Source of the DNA: CAVWXT01 sp963759115
Lineage (GTDB): Bacteria; Planctomycetota; Planctomycetia; Pirellulales; Thermoguttaceae
Length of the DNA stretch: 64,000 nucleotides
Direction: 5' to 3'
Assembly (NCBI GenBank): GCA_963759115.1
Contig: CAVWXT010000005.1
Location: forward strand, 1,860,001-1,924,000
The stretch's first letter is position 1; each line of letters begins with the position of its first letter. The translations under genes and the position numbers were made by a program. The notes under the pieces are model-generated. The model searched no databases and was not told the origin of the DNA. It saw only the letters and a program-made list of their open reading frames with translations. This document shows positions 28,921 to 38,097 of the stretch, one piece after another.

Positions 28921-29100
28921 GGGGACTGGCTCCGTCGCCTTGATCGGCCGGACTTGCCGAAACGGCCCGCGGCGACGGTGCCTGTCCCCTTTCCCGCGAC
29001 GGGCGGCGCCGCGCCAGGCGGAAAAAAGGGGACAGGCACCGTGGCGGCAACGTTTCTCCCAATGCCAAACCGACTTGCACCACGGAGCCAGTCCCCCTTT
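28921..29100. repeat. Paired GGGGACTGGCTCC / GGGGACAGGCACC palindromic repeats
   Basis: Two related segments lie in opposite orientation. The first begins GGGGACTGGCTCC (28921) and ends GGTGCCTGTCCCC (~28990). The second begins GGGGACAGGCACC (~29029) and ends GGAGCCAGTCCCC (~29096). A third copy with the same ends is at 38857-38939. The C-run/G-run dyad at 28842-28866 may act as a terminator for the synthase gene. No gene was recognised between 28804 and 29124. Confidence 0.7.
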
Positions 29101-29124
29101 TTCCGCCGACCCTGCGCAGCAGTA

Positions 29125-30319
29125 TTAGTTGAACCCGAACAGGCCGCCGAGCCCATCCATCAGCGTGCTGTTGACGGCGTACGGTTCCGACCAGCCCCAC
29201 ATGGTCCGCATCAGGTCGAAGGCCATCATGCCGCAGAGCAACAACAGCACCGCGCAGGTCGCCAGACCGGCAATTTGCAGGCCGCTGTAAGGCGCCTCGG
29301 GCAGCGCCTCGGCCTGCACCAGCGGGGCGCCTTCCATCAGCACGGCGGGCTGGGCGGCGAGCACCGGCGCCGCCCATGCCTAACGGCGCCACCCGCGGCG
29401 CGGAAACGTCCTCGTCGAGCATCGCGGCCATCGTCCCTCCGACGCCGGACGAAAGGCCGATCATCGTCGCCGAGTCGGATTCGCTGTCCAAGGCAATCAC
29501 CTGCGAACCGCTCTCCGAGGAGTCTTGCGTCTCGGTGGTCTCTTCCAGCGGCGTCAAGAGAAACTCCTCGTCGGTCTTCACCGGCACGGGCGCCATGGCA
29601 TCGGAGCCTTCACCCGTGCCGAGCATGTCGTCCTCGCCCAGTTCGAGCGACTCTTCGCCGGCGCCGGCCAGCACCGGTTCTTCCAGCGACAGGCCGCTAT
29701 CGGACGGATCCACCAGCGAGATGCCGCTATCGCTGCTGCTGAGGGTCACGTCGCTGCCCGGCTTGCTGCCGCTCAAGACCAGGTTGTCGTCGGATTTCGC
29801 TTCGCCGCCGAGGTCGATGTCGGAGGCGCCGGGCCCCGTCTTGGCGCGGGCGGGTTGGCTGGCCAGCCCTACCGAGCTGTCTTTCAGCGAAAGGTCGCTG
29901 TCGGAAGCCAGGCTGAGATCCTCGAATTTTCCGACCTTGGGGCCCGAATCGCCCTTCTTGGCGGCCGCCGGGGCCTTGGAGTCGCCGGCGAGCTTGATGT
30001 CGCTGCTGGCCAATTGAATGTCGCTGTCGGTAGCGCCGCGTTCGCCCCAATTCATGGCGATGACCGTGCCGGAGGTGCCGGGGTCGGAATGGCCCAACTC
30101 CACTTCGCTCAGCAACACGTCGCCTTCGCCGCCGGGCGTGGCAGCCTGCGGTTGCCCGCGCTCCTTGGCCAGAAGATCAATGTCTTCCGCCTTGAACTTC
30201 CAGTCGGAGCCGTCACGGTAACCGTGCAACTCGCGGCGCTCCAGCATCTGCCTGACCTCGTCCACGCTGATGCTGAGAGCCTTCGCGGCATCTTGGGAAT
30301 TGTAATACTTCTGGGCCAT
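29125..30319 (-). CDS. Excisionase-type HTH protein with acidic repeats and C-terminal membrane segment (one frameshift)
   Basis: The N-terminus MAQKYYNSQDAAKALSISVD...LERRELHGYRDGSDWKFKAEDID is a MerR/excisionase-like helix-turn-helix. A long low-complexity region follows, rich in Asp, Ser and Leu with repeated S-D-S-x-(I/L)-x-L motifs (about residues 75-300). One extra base near 29378 leads into VLAAQPAVLMEGAPLVQAEALPEAPYSGL and one or two membrane helices (LATCAVLLLLCGMMAFDLM). The reconstructed length is ~398 residues. A DNA-binding head tethered to the membrane by a disordered arm is unusual; function unknown. The gene at 30336-30687 lies 16 bp upstream in the same direction. Confidence 0.75.
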
Positions 30320-30335
30320 AAAGATCTCGCTTACG

Positions 30336-30687
30336 TTATCGCTGTTGATCCAACCACGAGCGTATCTCCTGCGGGAAAGGAGGCTCGTTGTTATAGTACG
30401 GCACCTTCAAATCCAACTCGATGTTCCGAACGCCCTTCAACGCGATCTTGCCCGTAACCGCGTCAATGTGATACACGCTCAGCACGCGCTGCCGCGCGTC
30501 GATGACCGTCAACATCTGGCCTTTCTCTCCCAAGGCCGTCGGCACGACGATCAACTCCGTGCCGCTGACAGCCGCCGGGGCCGCTGTGGCACGTTGACTC
30601 AAAACCTCGCCGCGTTGATCGCCCGCGGCGATCGCCGCCATCACAAGCGCCAAAACCAAGAGACCTCCCAGCACTGCGCAGTTTCAT
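30336..30687 (-). CDS. Small exported hypothetical protein (probable one-base frameshift)
   Basis: ATG 30687 has a good ribosome site (AAAGGTGAGCT) but its frame soon leaves the conserved one. Skipping one base near 30675 gives MKLRS then VLGGLLVLALVMAAIAAGDQ, a signal peptide, followed by a beta-rich domain (ELIVVPTALGEKGQMLTVID, VLSVYHIDAVTGKIALKGVRNIELDL) ending SWLDQQR. A GTG at 30674 could also start the conserved frame. It lies directly upstream of the HTH/membrane gene and is likely co-transcribed. Function not recognised. Confidence 0.6.
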
Positions 30688-31033
30688 AGCTCACCTTTCG
30701 ACTGTGATGTCTGGGCAAGCTGGAGTCTCTTACTTTTATTGTAGAAGCCCCAGTCTGCGTTGCAAGCAAAATGTTCCACAAGAGGGGGCAAAAGGCGGGT
30801 TCTGCCCGCCAATTGTCCCGACGCAATCCGGCGGGGGGCGAGTTTAGCCGGCTGCCTGGGCAGAAGCAAGGTCAACAGGTCCATAGATAACTCGCAAGAG
30901 GGGGTTCCGAGCCGAATGCCCATCGCCTTGACGGCCCGCATCAACTCGCGGTATTGTGCCAGCGGATATTGTTGTTGAGAACACCTGGAGGCTGTAGCAT
31001 CTGCACGAAATCGCTGTGGGAGGCGATTATCGC

Positions 31034-31106
31034 TGTGGGAGGCGACTCCAGTCGCCGATTCTGAGGCGAACCGCCAGGAATTCGGCGACTGGAGTCGCCT
31101 CCCACA
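31034..31106. repeat. 25-bp perfect stem-loop (GGCGACTCCAGTCGCC family)
   Basis: Arms 31034-31058 and 31082-31106 are exact complements (TGTGGGAGGCGACTCCAGTC...), with a 23-base loop. A partial copy of the left arm (31012-31030) lies next to it. The same arm sequence occurs at 35051, 38129 and 48716. Otherwise the 482-bp region 30688-31169 shows no gene. Confidence 0.9.
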
Positions 31107-31169
31107 AGGAACTCACAAGCTACTGGCGTGTGATCATCGACTGTGGTTCGGCCGGAGAGGCATTTCCCC

Positions 31170-31823
31170 ATGACCGACGCTGACCTTCAAGCCGCCCGCA
31201 ACGACATGCTCCGCCGGCAACTACGGCAGCGGGGGATCCGCGACCGGCGGGTATTGGAGGCGATGGCCGCAGTGCCGCGAGAACGCTTCGTCCCCGCAGA
31301 AATCCGCCGTGATGCCTTCGCCGACCGCGCCCTGCCGATCGACTGCGGCCAGACCATCAGCCAACCGTACATCGTGGGCCTGATGACCCAGGCGCTGAAA
31401 TTGTCGGGCAACGAATTGGTGCTGGAGATCGGCACCGGCAGCGGCTACCAGACGGCCATCCTGGCAAGACTGGCCCGCGAGGTCGTGAGCATCGAGCGGC
31501 ATGCCGCCCTGACGGTGCAGGCGAAAGCCGTGCTGGCCGAGTTGGGCTATGCCAACGTGACGCTGCTGACCGGCGACGGCACGCTGGGCTGGCCGGACCG
31601 CGCCCCGTACGATCGCATCATGGTCACGGCCATGGCGGCCGCGTGCCCCCCGCCGCTGTTCGCGCAGCTTTCCGATGGCGGGGCCATCGTGATTCCGCTG
31701 GGCGGGAGAGACTCCCAAACGCTTCAGGTCATCCGCAAAGAGGTGGGGCAGCCTCGCGTAGTGAACCTTTCCCCCTGCCGATTCGTACCGTTGATCGGCG
31801 CGGAAGGTTGGGCCGAGGAGTAA
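31170..31823 (+). CDS. pcm: Protein-L-isoaspartate O-methyltransferase
   Basis: The 217-residue protein from ATG 31170 carries RERFVPAEIRRDAFADRALPIDCGQTISQPYIVGLMTQAL and the SAM-binding loop VLEIGTGSGYQTAILARLA, both diagnostic of PCMT. The C-terminal LPLGGR-like segment (IVIPLGGRDSQTLQVI) is also present. It repairs isoaspartyl residues in aged proteins in the cytoplasm. The stop is 2 bp before recO, so the two are translationally close. Confidence 0.95.
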   Translation: MTDADLQAARNDMLRRQLRQRGIRDRRVLEAMAAVPRERFVPAEIRRDAFADRALPIDCGQTISQPYIVGLMTQALKLSGNELVLEIGTGSGYQTAILARLAREVVSIERHAALTVQAKAVLAELGYANVTLLTGDGTLGWPDRAPYDRIMVTAMAAACPPPLFAQLSDGGAIVIPLGGRDSQTLQVIRKEVGQPRVVNLSPCRFVPLIGAEGWAEE

Positions 31824-31825
31824 AA

Positions 31826-32581
31826 ATGGCTTCCGAAAAGGCCACTGCCATCGTCATCCGCACCGTGGAGTTCAGCGAGACCAGCCTCGTGGTCACGCTG
31901 TTCACCCGCGAGTTTGGCAAGATAGGTGCTTTGGCAAAAGGAGCAAGGCGGCTCAAAGGTCCTTTCGAGTCTGCTCTTGACCTGCTGGCCCTTTGTCGAA
32001 TAGTCTTCCTCCACAAATCGTCGGAAGCCCTCGACTTGCTGACGGAGGCAAAGCTCCTGCGGCGGTTCCGGCCGGCCGGCCGCGACCTGTCGGGACTGTA
32101 CGCCGCCTACTACGTGGCCGAGTTGTTGGACGGCTTGACCGACGACGACGACCCTCATCCTGAATTGTTCGATCTGGCGGACGAGACGCTCGCGGCGCTC
32201 GCCGCCGGAGAATCGGCGGTGAAACGGGTAGTGCGTTTTGAGTTGATCGCGCTACGGCTGCTGGGCCATATTCCGTCGCTCGACACCTGCGTCGGGTGCG
32301 GCGCCCCGGTGGCTGCGGCGGGACGAGTGGCCTTTGGGCAACTCGACGGCGGCGTGTTGTGTCCGGCGTGCCGCGGCGGCAAGAAGCAAGTGGTCATGGT
32401 GAGCGCGGGCACGCTGAAAGTGATGGGCCAATTGGCCGACGCGGACGGCCATCCTTGGCGACGCATGGAGATCGACGCCCGCTGCCTCGGAGAATTGCGG
32501 GGCCTGTTGAACCACTACTTCACGCAGTTGCTGGGGCGAAAACCGAAACTGCACGAGTACCTGGGACTGTTGGGAAATTAG
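31826..32581 (+). CDS. recO: DNA repair protein RecO
   Basis: The 251-residue protein starts MASEKATAIVIRTVEFSETSLVVTLFTREFGKIGALAKGARR, the OB-fold of RecO. It continues with the helical domain and the four-Cys zinc site (CVGCGA and CPACR). It loads RecA and anneals SSB-coated DNA together with RecR. It lies immediately after pcm and before the BamD-like gene. Confidence 0.95.
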   Translation: MASEKATAIVIRTVEFSETSLVVTLFTREFGKIGALAKGARRLKGPFESALDLLALCRIVFLHKSSEALDLLTEAKLLRRFRPAGRDLSGLYAAYYVAELLDGLTDDDDPHPELFDLADETLAALAAGESAVKRVVRFELIALRLLGHIPSLDTCVGCGAPVAAAGRVAFGQLDGGVLCPACRGGKKQVVMVSAGTLKVMGQLADADGHPWRRMEIDARCLGELRGLLNHYFTQLLGRKPKLHEYLGLLGN

Positions 32582-32679
32582 TAGGGTGCGTGAAACGCAC
32601 CTGCCGGCAAACGTTCGCGTGCAGACGGCGCGGAAATCGGTGCGGCGCCCGCACCCAACGGTGGACAAGGATGTCCTTT

Positions 32680-34146
32680 ATGTCAAACTCGGGATCGCGA
32701 CTTCTCCTGACGTTGGCGTGTGTTCTGGGCATCCTTGCCGGGTGCAAGAGCGTCCCGCCTGTCCCCGAGGGGGCCAAGACGGGTCCCGTGGCCGAGAGCA
32801 ACGAGCACGAGGGCTGGCTGTGGAAGTCGGCCACCGGCGGCAACAAGCCCGCCGACACGCCGCCGGCCGCGCCGCGATCTGTCGCGGGGCCTGCGACCTC
32901 GGCCAGTGCGCCCACGGGCGCCGTGGTGGCGGCTTCGGCCAATCTATCCGGGCCGCAGATTCCGGGGATGCCCAACGTTTCGGCGACGGGCACGTCTCAG
33001 CCGCCGGCTGGCCCGGCCCTCAACCCCGCCGCGCCGGACGTGTCGAGCGCCGGTCCGCCGCCGACGATTCCCGCGGAATTGCCTGCCGTGACGCGTCGCG
33101 GCGTCAGCATCGACAAGAAGGAAAAGGAAAAGGAAGAAGAGGAGAAGAAGGGCTTTCAGTTGTCGGACCTGGCGCCGGAAAACATTTACAAGAATGTCAA
33201 GAAGGCCGCCGGCTATGGTCCCGACGAGAAGATCGCCCACGCGGCCAAGGAGGAAGGCAATGCCCTCTTCGGCGCGAAGAAGTACAAGGAGGCCGCGGCC
33301 AAGTATGCCGTGGCGGCCGATCGCTGGCCCGATTCGCCTTTGGAAGAGGACGCCCTGTTCCTGAAGGGCGAGAGCGAGTTCTTTTCCGACCAGTATCCCA
33401 AGGCCCACGACACCTTCGGCGGCCTGTTGAAGAAATACGCGAACACCCGGCACCTCGACACGGTGATCGTCCGCGAGTTCGACCTGGGCCGCTACTGGGA
33501 GCAATTGCACGACGCCAAGCCGATGTGGCCGGTCACGCCCAACGTGACCGACGGCAGCCGGCCGATGTTCGACACCTTCGGTTACGCGGTCCAGGCCTAC
33601 GAGCGGGTGCGGCAATACGACCCCACCGGTCCGTGGGCCGACGCCAGCCTGATGGCCTTGGGCAACGCCTATCTCCTCCGCGGCCAATTCGAGGACGCCG
33701 CGCGCCATTACGACATGCTGCGAAAGGAGTATCCCAACAGCAAGTACCAGATGTGGGCCCACGTGTTCGGACTTCAAGCGCACATGCGCAAGTACCAGGG
33801 GACGTGGTACGACGGCGCGCCGCTGAACGACGCCACCAAAATCGCCGATCAAGCGCTCGCCCAATTCGGCGACAGGCTGGGCGACGAACGCGAGCGCGTG
33901 ATCCAGGCACGGGCGCAAATCGTCGAAGAGAAAGCCAACCGCGAGTTCACCGTCGCCCAGTATTACGACAACCTGAAGAAGTATCGCGCCGCGCGAATCT
34001 ACTACACGAGCCTGGTCAACGAGTATCCCAGCACGCAGAGGGCCAAGGAGGCCAAAACGCGGCTGGAGCAGATCCGCAACGAGCCCGACTTGCCTCCCAA
34101 CCACTTCAAGTGGCTCACCGGGATCTTCGAGTCGGAGAAGAAGTAG
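32680..34146 (+). CDS. BamD-like TPR outer-membrane lipoprotein
   Basis: The start at ATG 32680 (AAGG upstream; ATG 32671 possible) gives a lipoprotein signal LLLTLACVLGILAGC. It is followed by a ~120-residue Pro/Ala linker and a Lys/Glu-rich stretch. The rest holds tetratricopeptide-type repeats (GNALFGAKKYKEAAAKYAVAA; FEDAARHYDMLRKEYPNSKY; YRAARIYYTSLVNEYPSTQ) as in BamD/YfiO. It probably works in outer-membrane protein assembly. It is nearly twice the BamD length because of the linker and a middle insertion. The LptE-like gene follows after 1 bp, so both are outer-membrane biogenesis genes. Confidence 0.8.
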   Translation: MSNSGSRLLLTLACVLGILAGCKSVPPVPEGAKTGPVAESNEHEGWLWKSATGGNKPADTPPAAPRSVAGPATSASAPTGAVVAASANLSGPQIPGMPNVSATGTSQPPAGPALNPAAPDVSSAGPPPTIPAELPAVTRRGVSIDKKEKEKEEEEKKGFQLSDLAPENIYKNVKKAAGYGPDEKIAHAAKEEGNALFGAKKYKEAAAKYAVAADRWPDSPLEEDALFLKGESEFFSDQYPKAHDTFGGLLKKYANTRHLDTVIVREFDLGRYWEQLHDAKPMWPVTPNVTDGSRPMFDTFGYAVQAYERVRQYDPTGPWADASLMALGNAYLLRGQFEDAARHYDMLRKEYPNSKYQMWAHVFGLQAHMRKYQGTWYDGAPLNDATKIADQALAQFGDRLGDERERVIQARAQIVEEKANREFTVAQYYDNLKKYRAARIYYTSLVNEYPSTQRAKEAKTRLEQIRNEPDLPPNHFKWLTGIFESEKK

Positions 34147-34207
34147 CATGACACGGTTCAGGGTTCAGAGTTCAGGGTTCAGCCGTAGGGTGGGCATCGC
34201 CCACCGA

Positions 34208-34744
34208 ATGCCGGAATACGCTGCGTCGTGGCGGGCAGCGCCCGCCCTGCTACTGTTGCTTTCCTTGCCGGGTTGCGCAGGCTACCAGATCGGCAACCAG
34301 TCGCTCTATCCGCTGGAGATTCGCACCGTCTACGTGCCGATGTTCGAATCGAACAGCTTCCGCCGGGGCCTCGGCGAACGGCTGACCGAAGCGGTGGTCA
34401 AGGAGATCGAGGCGAAAACGCCCTATAAGGTCGTCAGCGACCCGAACGCCGACAGCGTTCTTTCGGGCCGCATCGTGGGAGAGAATAAGAAAGTCCTGGT
34501 CCCCAGTCTCACCGGCGACGCCCGCGAGGTGCAAGTCAACCTGCGCGTCGAGGTCAGTTGGCTCGACCGCAAGGGCGGGCCGCTCCGCCCCACCGACTCG
34601 CTGCCGTGTCCGGCCGAAATCGCCAGTGTTTCCGGTTCGGGCAACGTCGTTCCCGAGGTCGGCCAGTCCATCGCCACCGCCCAGCAGCAGGCCATCTGCC
34701 GCCTGGCCGAACAGATTGTCGGCCTGATGGAGAAGCCGTGGTGA
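34208..34744 (+). CDS. lptE: LptE-like LPS-assembly lipoprotein
   Basis: The lipobox in LLLLLSLPGCAGYQIGN and the following RTVYVPMFESNSFRRGLGERLTEAVVKEIEAKTPYKVVSDPNADSVLSG are typical of LptE/RlpB. A frame open from ATG 34148 adds 20 residues derived from a local direct repeat (GTTCAGAGTTCAGGGTTCAG), so the ATG at 34208 is preferred. LptE plugs and assembles the LptD translocon for lipopolysaccharide. The protein is ~178 residues, normal length. Confidence 0.8.
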   Translation: MPEYAASWRAAPALLLLLSLPGCAGYQIGNQSLYPLEIRTVYVPMFESNSFRRGLGERLTEAVVKEIEAKTPYKVVSDPNADSVLSGRIVGENKKVLVPSLTGDAREVQVNLRVEVSWLDRKGGPLRPTDSLPCPAEIASVSGSGNVVPEVGQSIATAQQQAICRLAEQIVGLMEKPW

Positions 34745-34824
34745 GCGGTGGGAGAGTGCTCAGTGGCCAGTGGTTAGTGGCCAGTGGATAGTGGATAATG
34801 GTGTGTGATCCGCTTGGATGCCAC

Positions 34825-34944
34825 GAGTAGTCTGACACACCGAAATTGTCGGGTGCCACGGGCAGCTTGTCTGCCCGTGTCTCCTGCACGGGCAGACAAG
34901 CTGCCCGTGGCACCCAACCCGACATCTTATATGTGTCAGACTAC
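34825..34944. repeat. 120-bp MITE-like palindromic element
   Basis: The outer ends are 13-bp inverted repeats (GTAGTCTGACACA at 34825-34837, complement at 34932-34944). They enclose a 29-bp perfect stem (34849-34877 and 34885-34913, starting GGGTGCCACGGGCAGCTTGT) with a 7-base loop. No gene. It lies in the space between lptE and folP. A degraded relative of the inner stem occurs in the kinase gene at ~54650-54685. Confidence 0.8.
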
Positions 34945-34974
34945 AAGCCGCTTGCCGTTTCGCCACTGCCGATC

Positions 34975-35958
34975 ATGTCGCTATCCACTCTCCACCCCGC
35001 CTCGCACTGGAAACTTCGCACTCGCACGCTCAGAGCGTGTGAGCTTATTGTGGGAGGCGACTCCAGTCGCCGAATTTCCGGTGTTTCGCCGCACGATCGG
35101 CGACTGGAGTCGCCTCCTACAGCGGTTTCCTCCAAAAATTCACAGCCTCTCAGCGTGGGCAAGCTGCCGCTGCTGATGGGCATCATCAACGTCACGCCGG
35201 ACAGCTTCTCCGACGGCGGGCACTTCTTCGACGCCGAAGCGGCCGTGGCGCACGGCTTGCAGTTGGCGGCCGAGGGCGCCGATATCCTCGACGTCGGCGG
35301 CGAGAGCACCCGCCCCCGGTCCATGCCGGTCGACGTGCGGGAGGAACTCCGCCGCGTGATGCCGGTGGTCGAAGCGTTGTGCCGGCAGACCGGCGTGCCG
35401 GTTTCCATCGACACCACGAAAGCCCTGGTGGCCCGTCGCGCGATCGAGGCCGGCGCGGAAATCATCAACGACGTGACGGCCATGACGAGCGATCCGGCCA
35501 TGTTGCCGCTGGCCGTGGAAACCGGCTGTGCGGTCTGTGTCATGCACATGCGGGGCACGCCGCGAACCATGCAGGACAATCCGGTCTACGCGGACGTCGT
35601 CGCCGAAGTGCGGGAATATCTCGCGGAGTGCCGCGACGCCCTGCTGGCCGCCGGAATCGACCGCGAGCGGATCGCGGTGGATCCGGGCATCGGCTTCGGC
35701 AAAACGACCCAACACAATCTCCAGCTTCTGGCTAACGCCTGGCAATTCCACGCGCTCGGCTGCCCCGTGCTCGTCGGCCCGTCGCGGAAGCGATTCATCA
35801 GCGACGCGGCAGCGCAGCCGTCGGCGGATCGCACGGCCGGCACGATCGGCGCGGCCCTTTCGCTGGCTCGACAGGGCGTGCAAATCCTGCGCATCCACGA
35901 CGTGGCGGCCGTACGCCAGGCCCTCTTGCTCTTCCAAGCCGCCGGCGGTCTCGCGTAG
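34975..35958 (+). CDS. folP: Dihydropteroate synthase, with a palindromic repeat inside the N-terminus
   Basis: Core motifs are clear: LLMGIINVTPDSFSDGG, ADILDVGGESTRPRS, VPVSIDTTKALVA, EIINDVTAM, DPGIGFGKTTQHN and LVGPSRKRFI. DHPS condenses pABA with the pterin in folate synthesis. The N-terminal HWKLRTRTL segment, which in homologues is followed almost at once by LPLLMGI, is separated from it here by about 35 residues. They are encoded by the GGCGACTCCAGTCGCC palindrome at 35051-35119 and its borders, in frame. The start at ATG 34975 keeps WKLRTRTL; without it, translation would begin inside or after the repeat. The 327-residue product is longer than the usual ~280. Confidence 0.92.
   Translation: MSLSTLHPASHWKLRTRTLRACELIVGGDSSRRISGVSPHDRRLESPPTAVSSKNSQPLSVGKLPLLMGIINVTPDSFSDGGHFFDAEAAVAHGLQLAAEGADILDVGGESTRPRSMPVDVREELRRVMPVVEALCRQTGVPVSIDTTKALVARRAIEAGAEIINDVTAMTSDPAMLPLAVETGCAVCVMHMRGTPRTMQDNPVYADVVAEVREYLAECRDALLAAGIDRERIAVDPGIGFGKTTQHNLQLLANAWQFHALGCPVLVGPSRKRFISDAAAQPSADRTAGTIGAALSLARQGVQILRIHDVAAVRQALLLFQAAGGLA
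35051..35119. repeat. 23-bp stem-loop repeat inside folP
   Basis: Arms 35051-35073 and 35097-35119 pair with one mismatch; sequence TGGGAGGCGACTCCAGTCGC in the left arm is shared with 31034, 38129 and 48716. It is read in frame as VGGDSSRR...RRLESPPT within folP. Confidence 0.85.
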
Positions 35959-36201
35959 ACCTGCGTTGTATGGCATAATACCGAGTGTGGTCGGACTGAC
36001 GGCGCATCGCGGCCCGACGGCTCTGCATTGCGGGTAGGTGCCGGACGTCGGCGGAAGCGTCGCAACACCTTGACGTGCTGAGCATTAGTGCATGCACCAC
36101 TCGTTTTTGCTAATCACGACACTGCCGGCGTGGCACCGAATTTGCTACATAGACCTGTGCAACCGGTCGCTCTACTCGCCGCCCAGAAATGGAGATCTGA
36201 C

Positions 36202-37920
36202 ATGACCCAGACGCGAAGCTATGCACTGTCACGAGTCCCGGCTGTGGCCGCGGGAATTCTTGCGTTGGCCGCTTGGTGGGGACAGAACCTGCCGGCGCTC
36301 GGCGCCGAAGCGGTCCCGCCTCCGCCCGCACCCGATACAGCCCTCGCCGCCGACCCAAACGTGGAAGTCATGACGCGGGGCCCGGTTCACGAGGCGTACG
36401 CCATGCCGGTCACGAGCGGCCGCACGGCGGGCCTCACGGTGCCCAAAGGCCCGCCCGAGCCGATCGAAGAGGCCCCGCCCGAGGTTAAGCCCGCGGATGA
36501 AAACGCGACGTGGATCTCGGGTTACTGGAGTTGGGACGACGATCGGAAGGACTACATCTGGGTGAGCGGCGTCTGGCGGGTGTCGCCGCCCGGCTATCGT
36601 TGGGTTCCGGGCTACTGGCAAAATGCCGTGGGCTCGTGGCAATGGGTGTCGGGCTTCTGGATGACCAACGCCGCACAGGAGATCGAGTACCTGCCCCAGC
36701 CTCCCGAGAGCCTGGAACAGGGGCCGACCAGCGCCGCGCCGTCTACGGACTACTTCTGGGTTCCCGGTCATTGGCGCTGGCGCGGACTGCGCTACGTCTG
36801 GAGTCCGGGCTATTGGGCCGCGAGCCGGCCGGAGTGGGTCTGGGTGTCGCCGTCGTACTACTGGTCTCCGCGCGGATGGGTCTATTGCACCGGTTACTGG
36901 GACTACCCCCTGACGCGGCGCGGGCTGCTGTTCGTGCCCGTGTATTTCGCGCGGCCGGTCGCCTACTATCGGCCCGCGGTGTGCGTCGATTTTGGCCCCT
37001 TGACGTTCTCGCTGTTCTGCCGGCCGGCGTACTGCCATTACTACTTTGGCGACTACTACGCGTCGAGCTACGTAGACTTGGGAATCCGCCCCTGGTTCGA
37101 TTTCTACGGTCCGCGGTACGGCTATGATCCGCTGTTCTGCTACTACCGGTCGTACTATCAGCAACACGGGCATCCGGACTGGGAACACAACCTGCGGGGA
37201 TGGCACGACTACTATCGCGATCATCCCGACATGCGTCTGCCGCACACGCTGGCGGAACAGCAGAAGCTCCTCGCCGATCCCGCGGCCCGTAAGCGGGCCG
37301 ATATCGGACAAATCGCCATCTCGCAGCCGGTGGCTAATCTCAAGACCGGCGCCAACGCCTTCGTGAAGGTCCAGCCGGTCACGGCGAATCAGCAGATTGC
37401 CATCCAGCAGACGGCCAAAGAGGCCGCGAAATTCAAGAGTGAGCGTCATAACCTGGAGACGCTGCCGTTGGGCGGATCGGGCAAACCGATCGGAGCCGCG
37501 GTGACGGGGCCGAAGCAGCCGGAAAAAGTCGACCTCAGCAAGCTGCCGGGCTTCCAAGCCACGCGCCGCGTCGGGGTTGCCGAGACTCATGGTCCAACGG
37601 GGACCGGGGTGCCATCGGGGCAGGCAATCCAGACGCCGCCCGTTTTGCGCGGGCCGAGCGAAAAGCGCGTGATCGAGTCCGGCAAGTCCTCGCCAACAAT
37701 CGTCCCCGGCAAGCCGCCGAGCGAGAAACGCGTGATCGAGCCCGGCAAGTCTCTGCCAACAATCGTCCCCGACAAGCCGCCGAGCGACAAACGCGTGATC
37801 GAGTCGGGCAAGGCATTACGCGAGAATCCGCCAGACCCGCAGCCGCGTGGGCGAGACAGTAGCTCCACGCGCTCGCGCTCCGACAACAAGAACGCCGATC
37901 AGGACCGCGACAAGAAGTGA
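36202..37920 (+). CDS. Secreted Trp/Tyr-repeat (YXWGXW-like) protein
   Basis: After a GGAG site, ATG 36202 opens a signal peptide (…AVAAGILALAAWWGQNLPALG). Residues ~110-290 hold repeats of the type W(V/I)xGYW / WVPGYWxxxxGSWQWVSGFW / YVWSPGYW. Next come a Tyr/Cys-rich region (FCRPAYCHYYFGDYYAS), a hydrophilic part, and two to three 22-residue tandem repeats near the C-terminus (EKRVIESGKSSPTIVPGKPPS). This composition is known from planctomycete cell-envelope proteins. Function unknown; surface location is inferred from the signal peptide and the absence of other membrane helices. Confidence 0.75.
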   Translation: MTQTRSYALSRVPAVAAGILALAAWWGQNLPALGAEAVPPPPAPDTALAADPNVEVMTRGPVHEAYAMPVTSGRTAGLTVPKGPPEPIEEAPPEVKPADENATWISGYWSWDDDRKDYIWVSGVWRVSPPGYRWVPGYWQNAVGSWQWVSGFWMTNAAQEIEYLPQPPESLEQGPTSAAPSTDYFWVPGHWRWRGLRYVWSPGYWAASRPEWVWVSPSYYWSPRGWVYCTGYWDYPLTRRGLLFVPVYFARPVAYYRPAVCVDFGPLTFSLFCRPAYCHYYFGDYYASSYVDLGIRPWFDFYGPRYGYDPLFCYYRSYYQQHGHPDWEHNLRGWHDYYRDHPDMRLPHTLAEQQKLLADPAARKRADIGQIAISQPVANLKTGANAFVKVQPVTANQQIAIQQTAKEAAKFKSERHNLETLPLGGSGKPIGAAVTGPKQPEKVDLSKLPGFQATRRVGVAETHGPTGTGVPSGQAIQTPPVLRGPSEKRVIESGKSSPTIVPGKPPSEKRVIEPGKSLPTIVPDKPPSDKRVIESGKALRENPPDPQPRGRDSSSTRSRSDNKNADQDRDKK

Positions 37921-38097
37921 TCGCCGGGGTGGTGACAGGCCAACTCGAGCTCCGTCTGCAAACGCTGTGGATCGTCGACCGGCATGGTCAGGGTCCGGGC
38001 GTCGCCGAGTCATTTCTTGGCCTGCTCGAAGACCCCGCAGGCATAACGCATCTACGACAACCCGACTGTACTCCACGAGGGGGGCCCAAGAGTTCGC

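Noticed and set aside
34148..34207. Upstream ATG for the LptE-like protein
   Set aside because: The added residues come from a simple GTTCAG-type repeat and would push the lipobox too far from the N-terminus.
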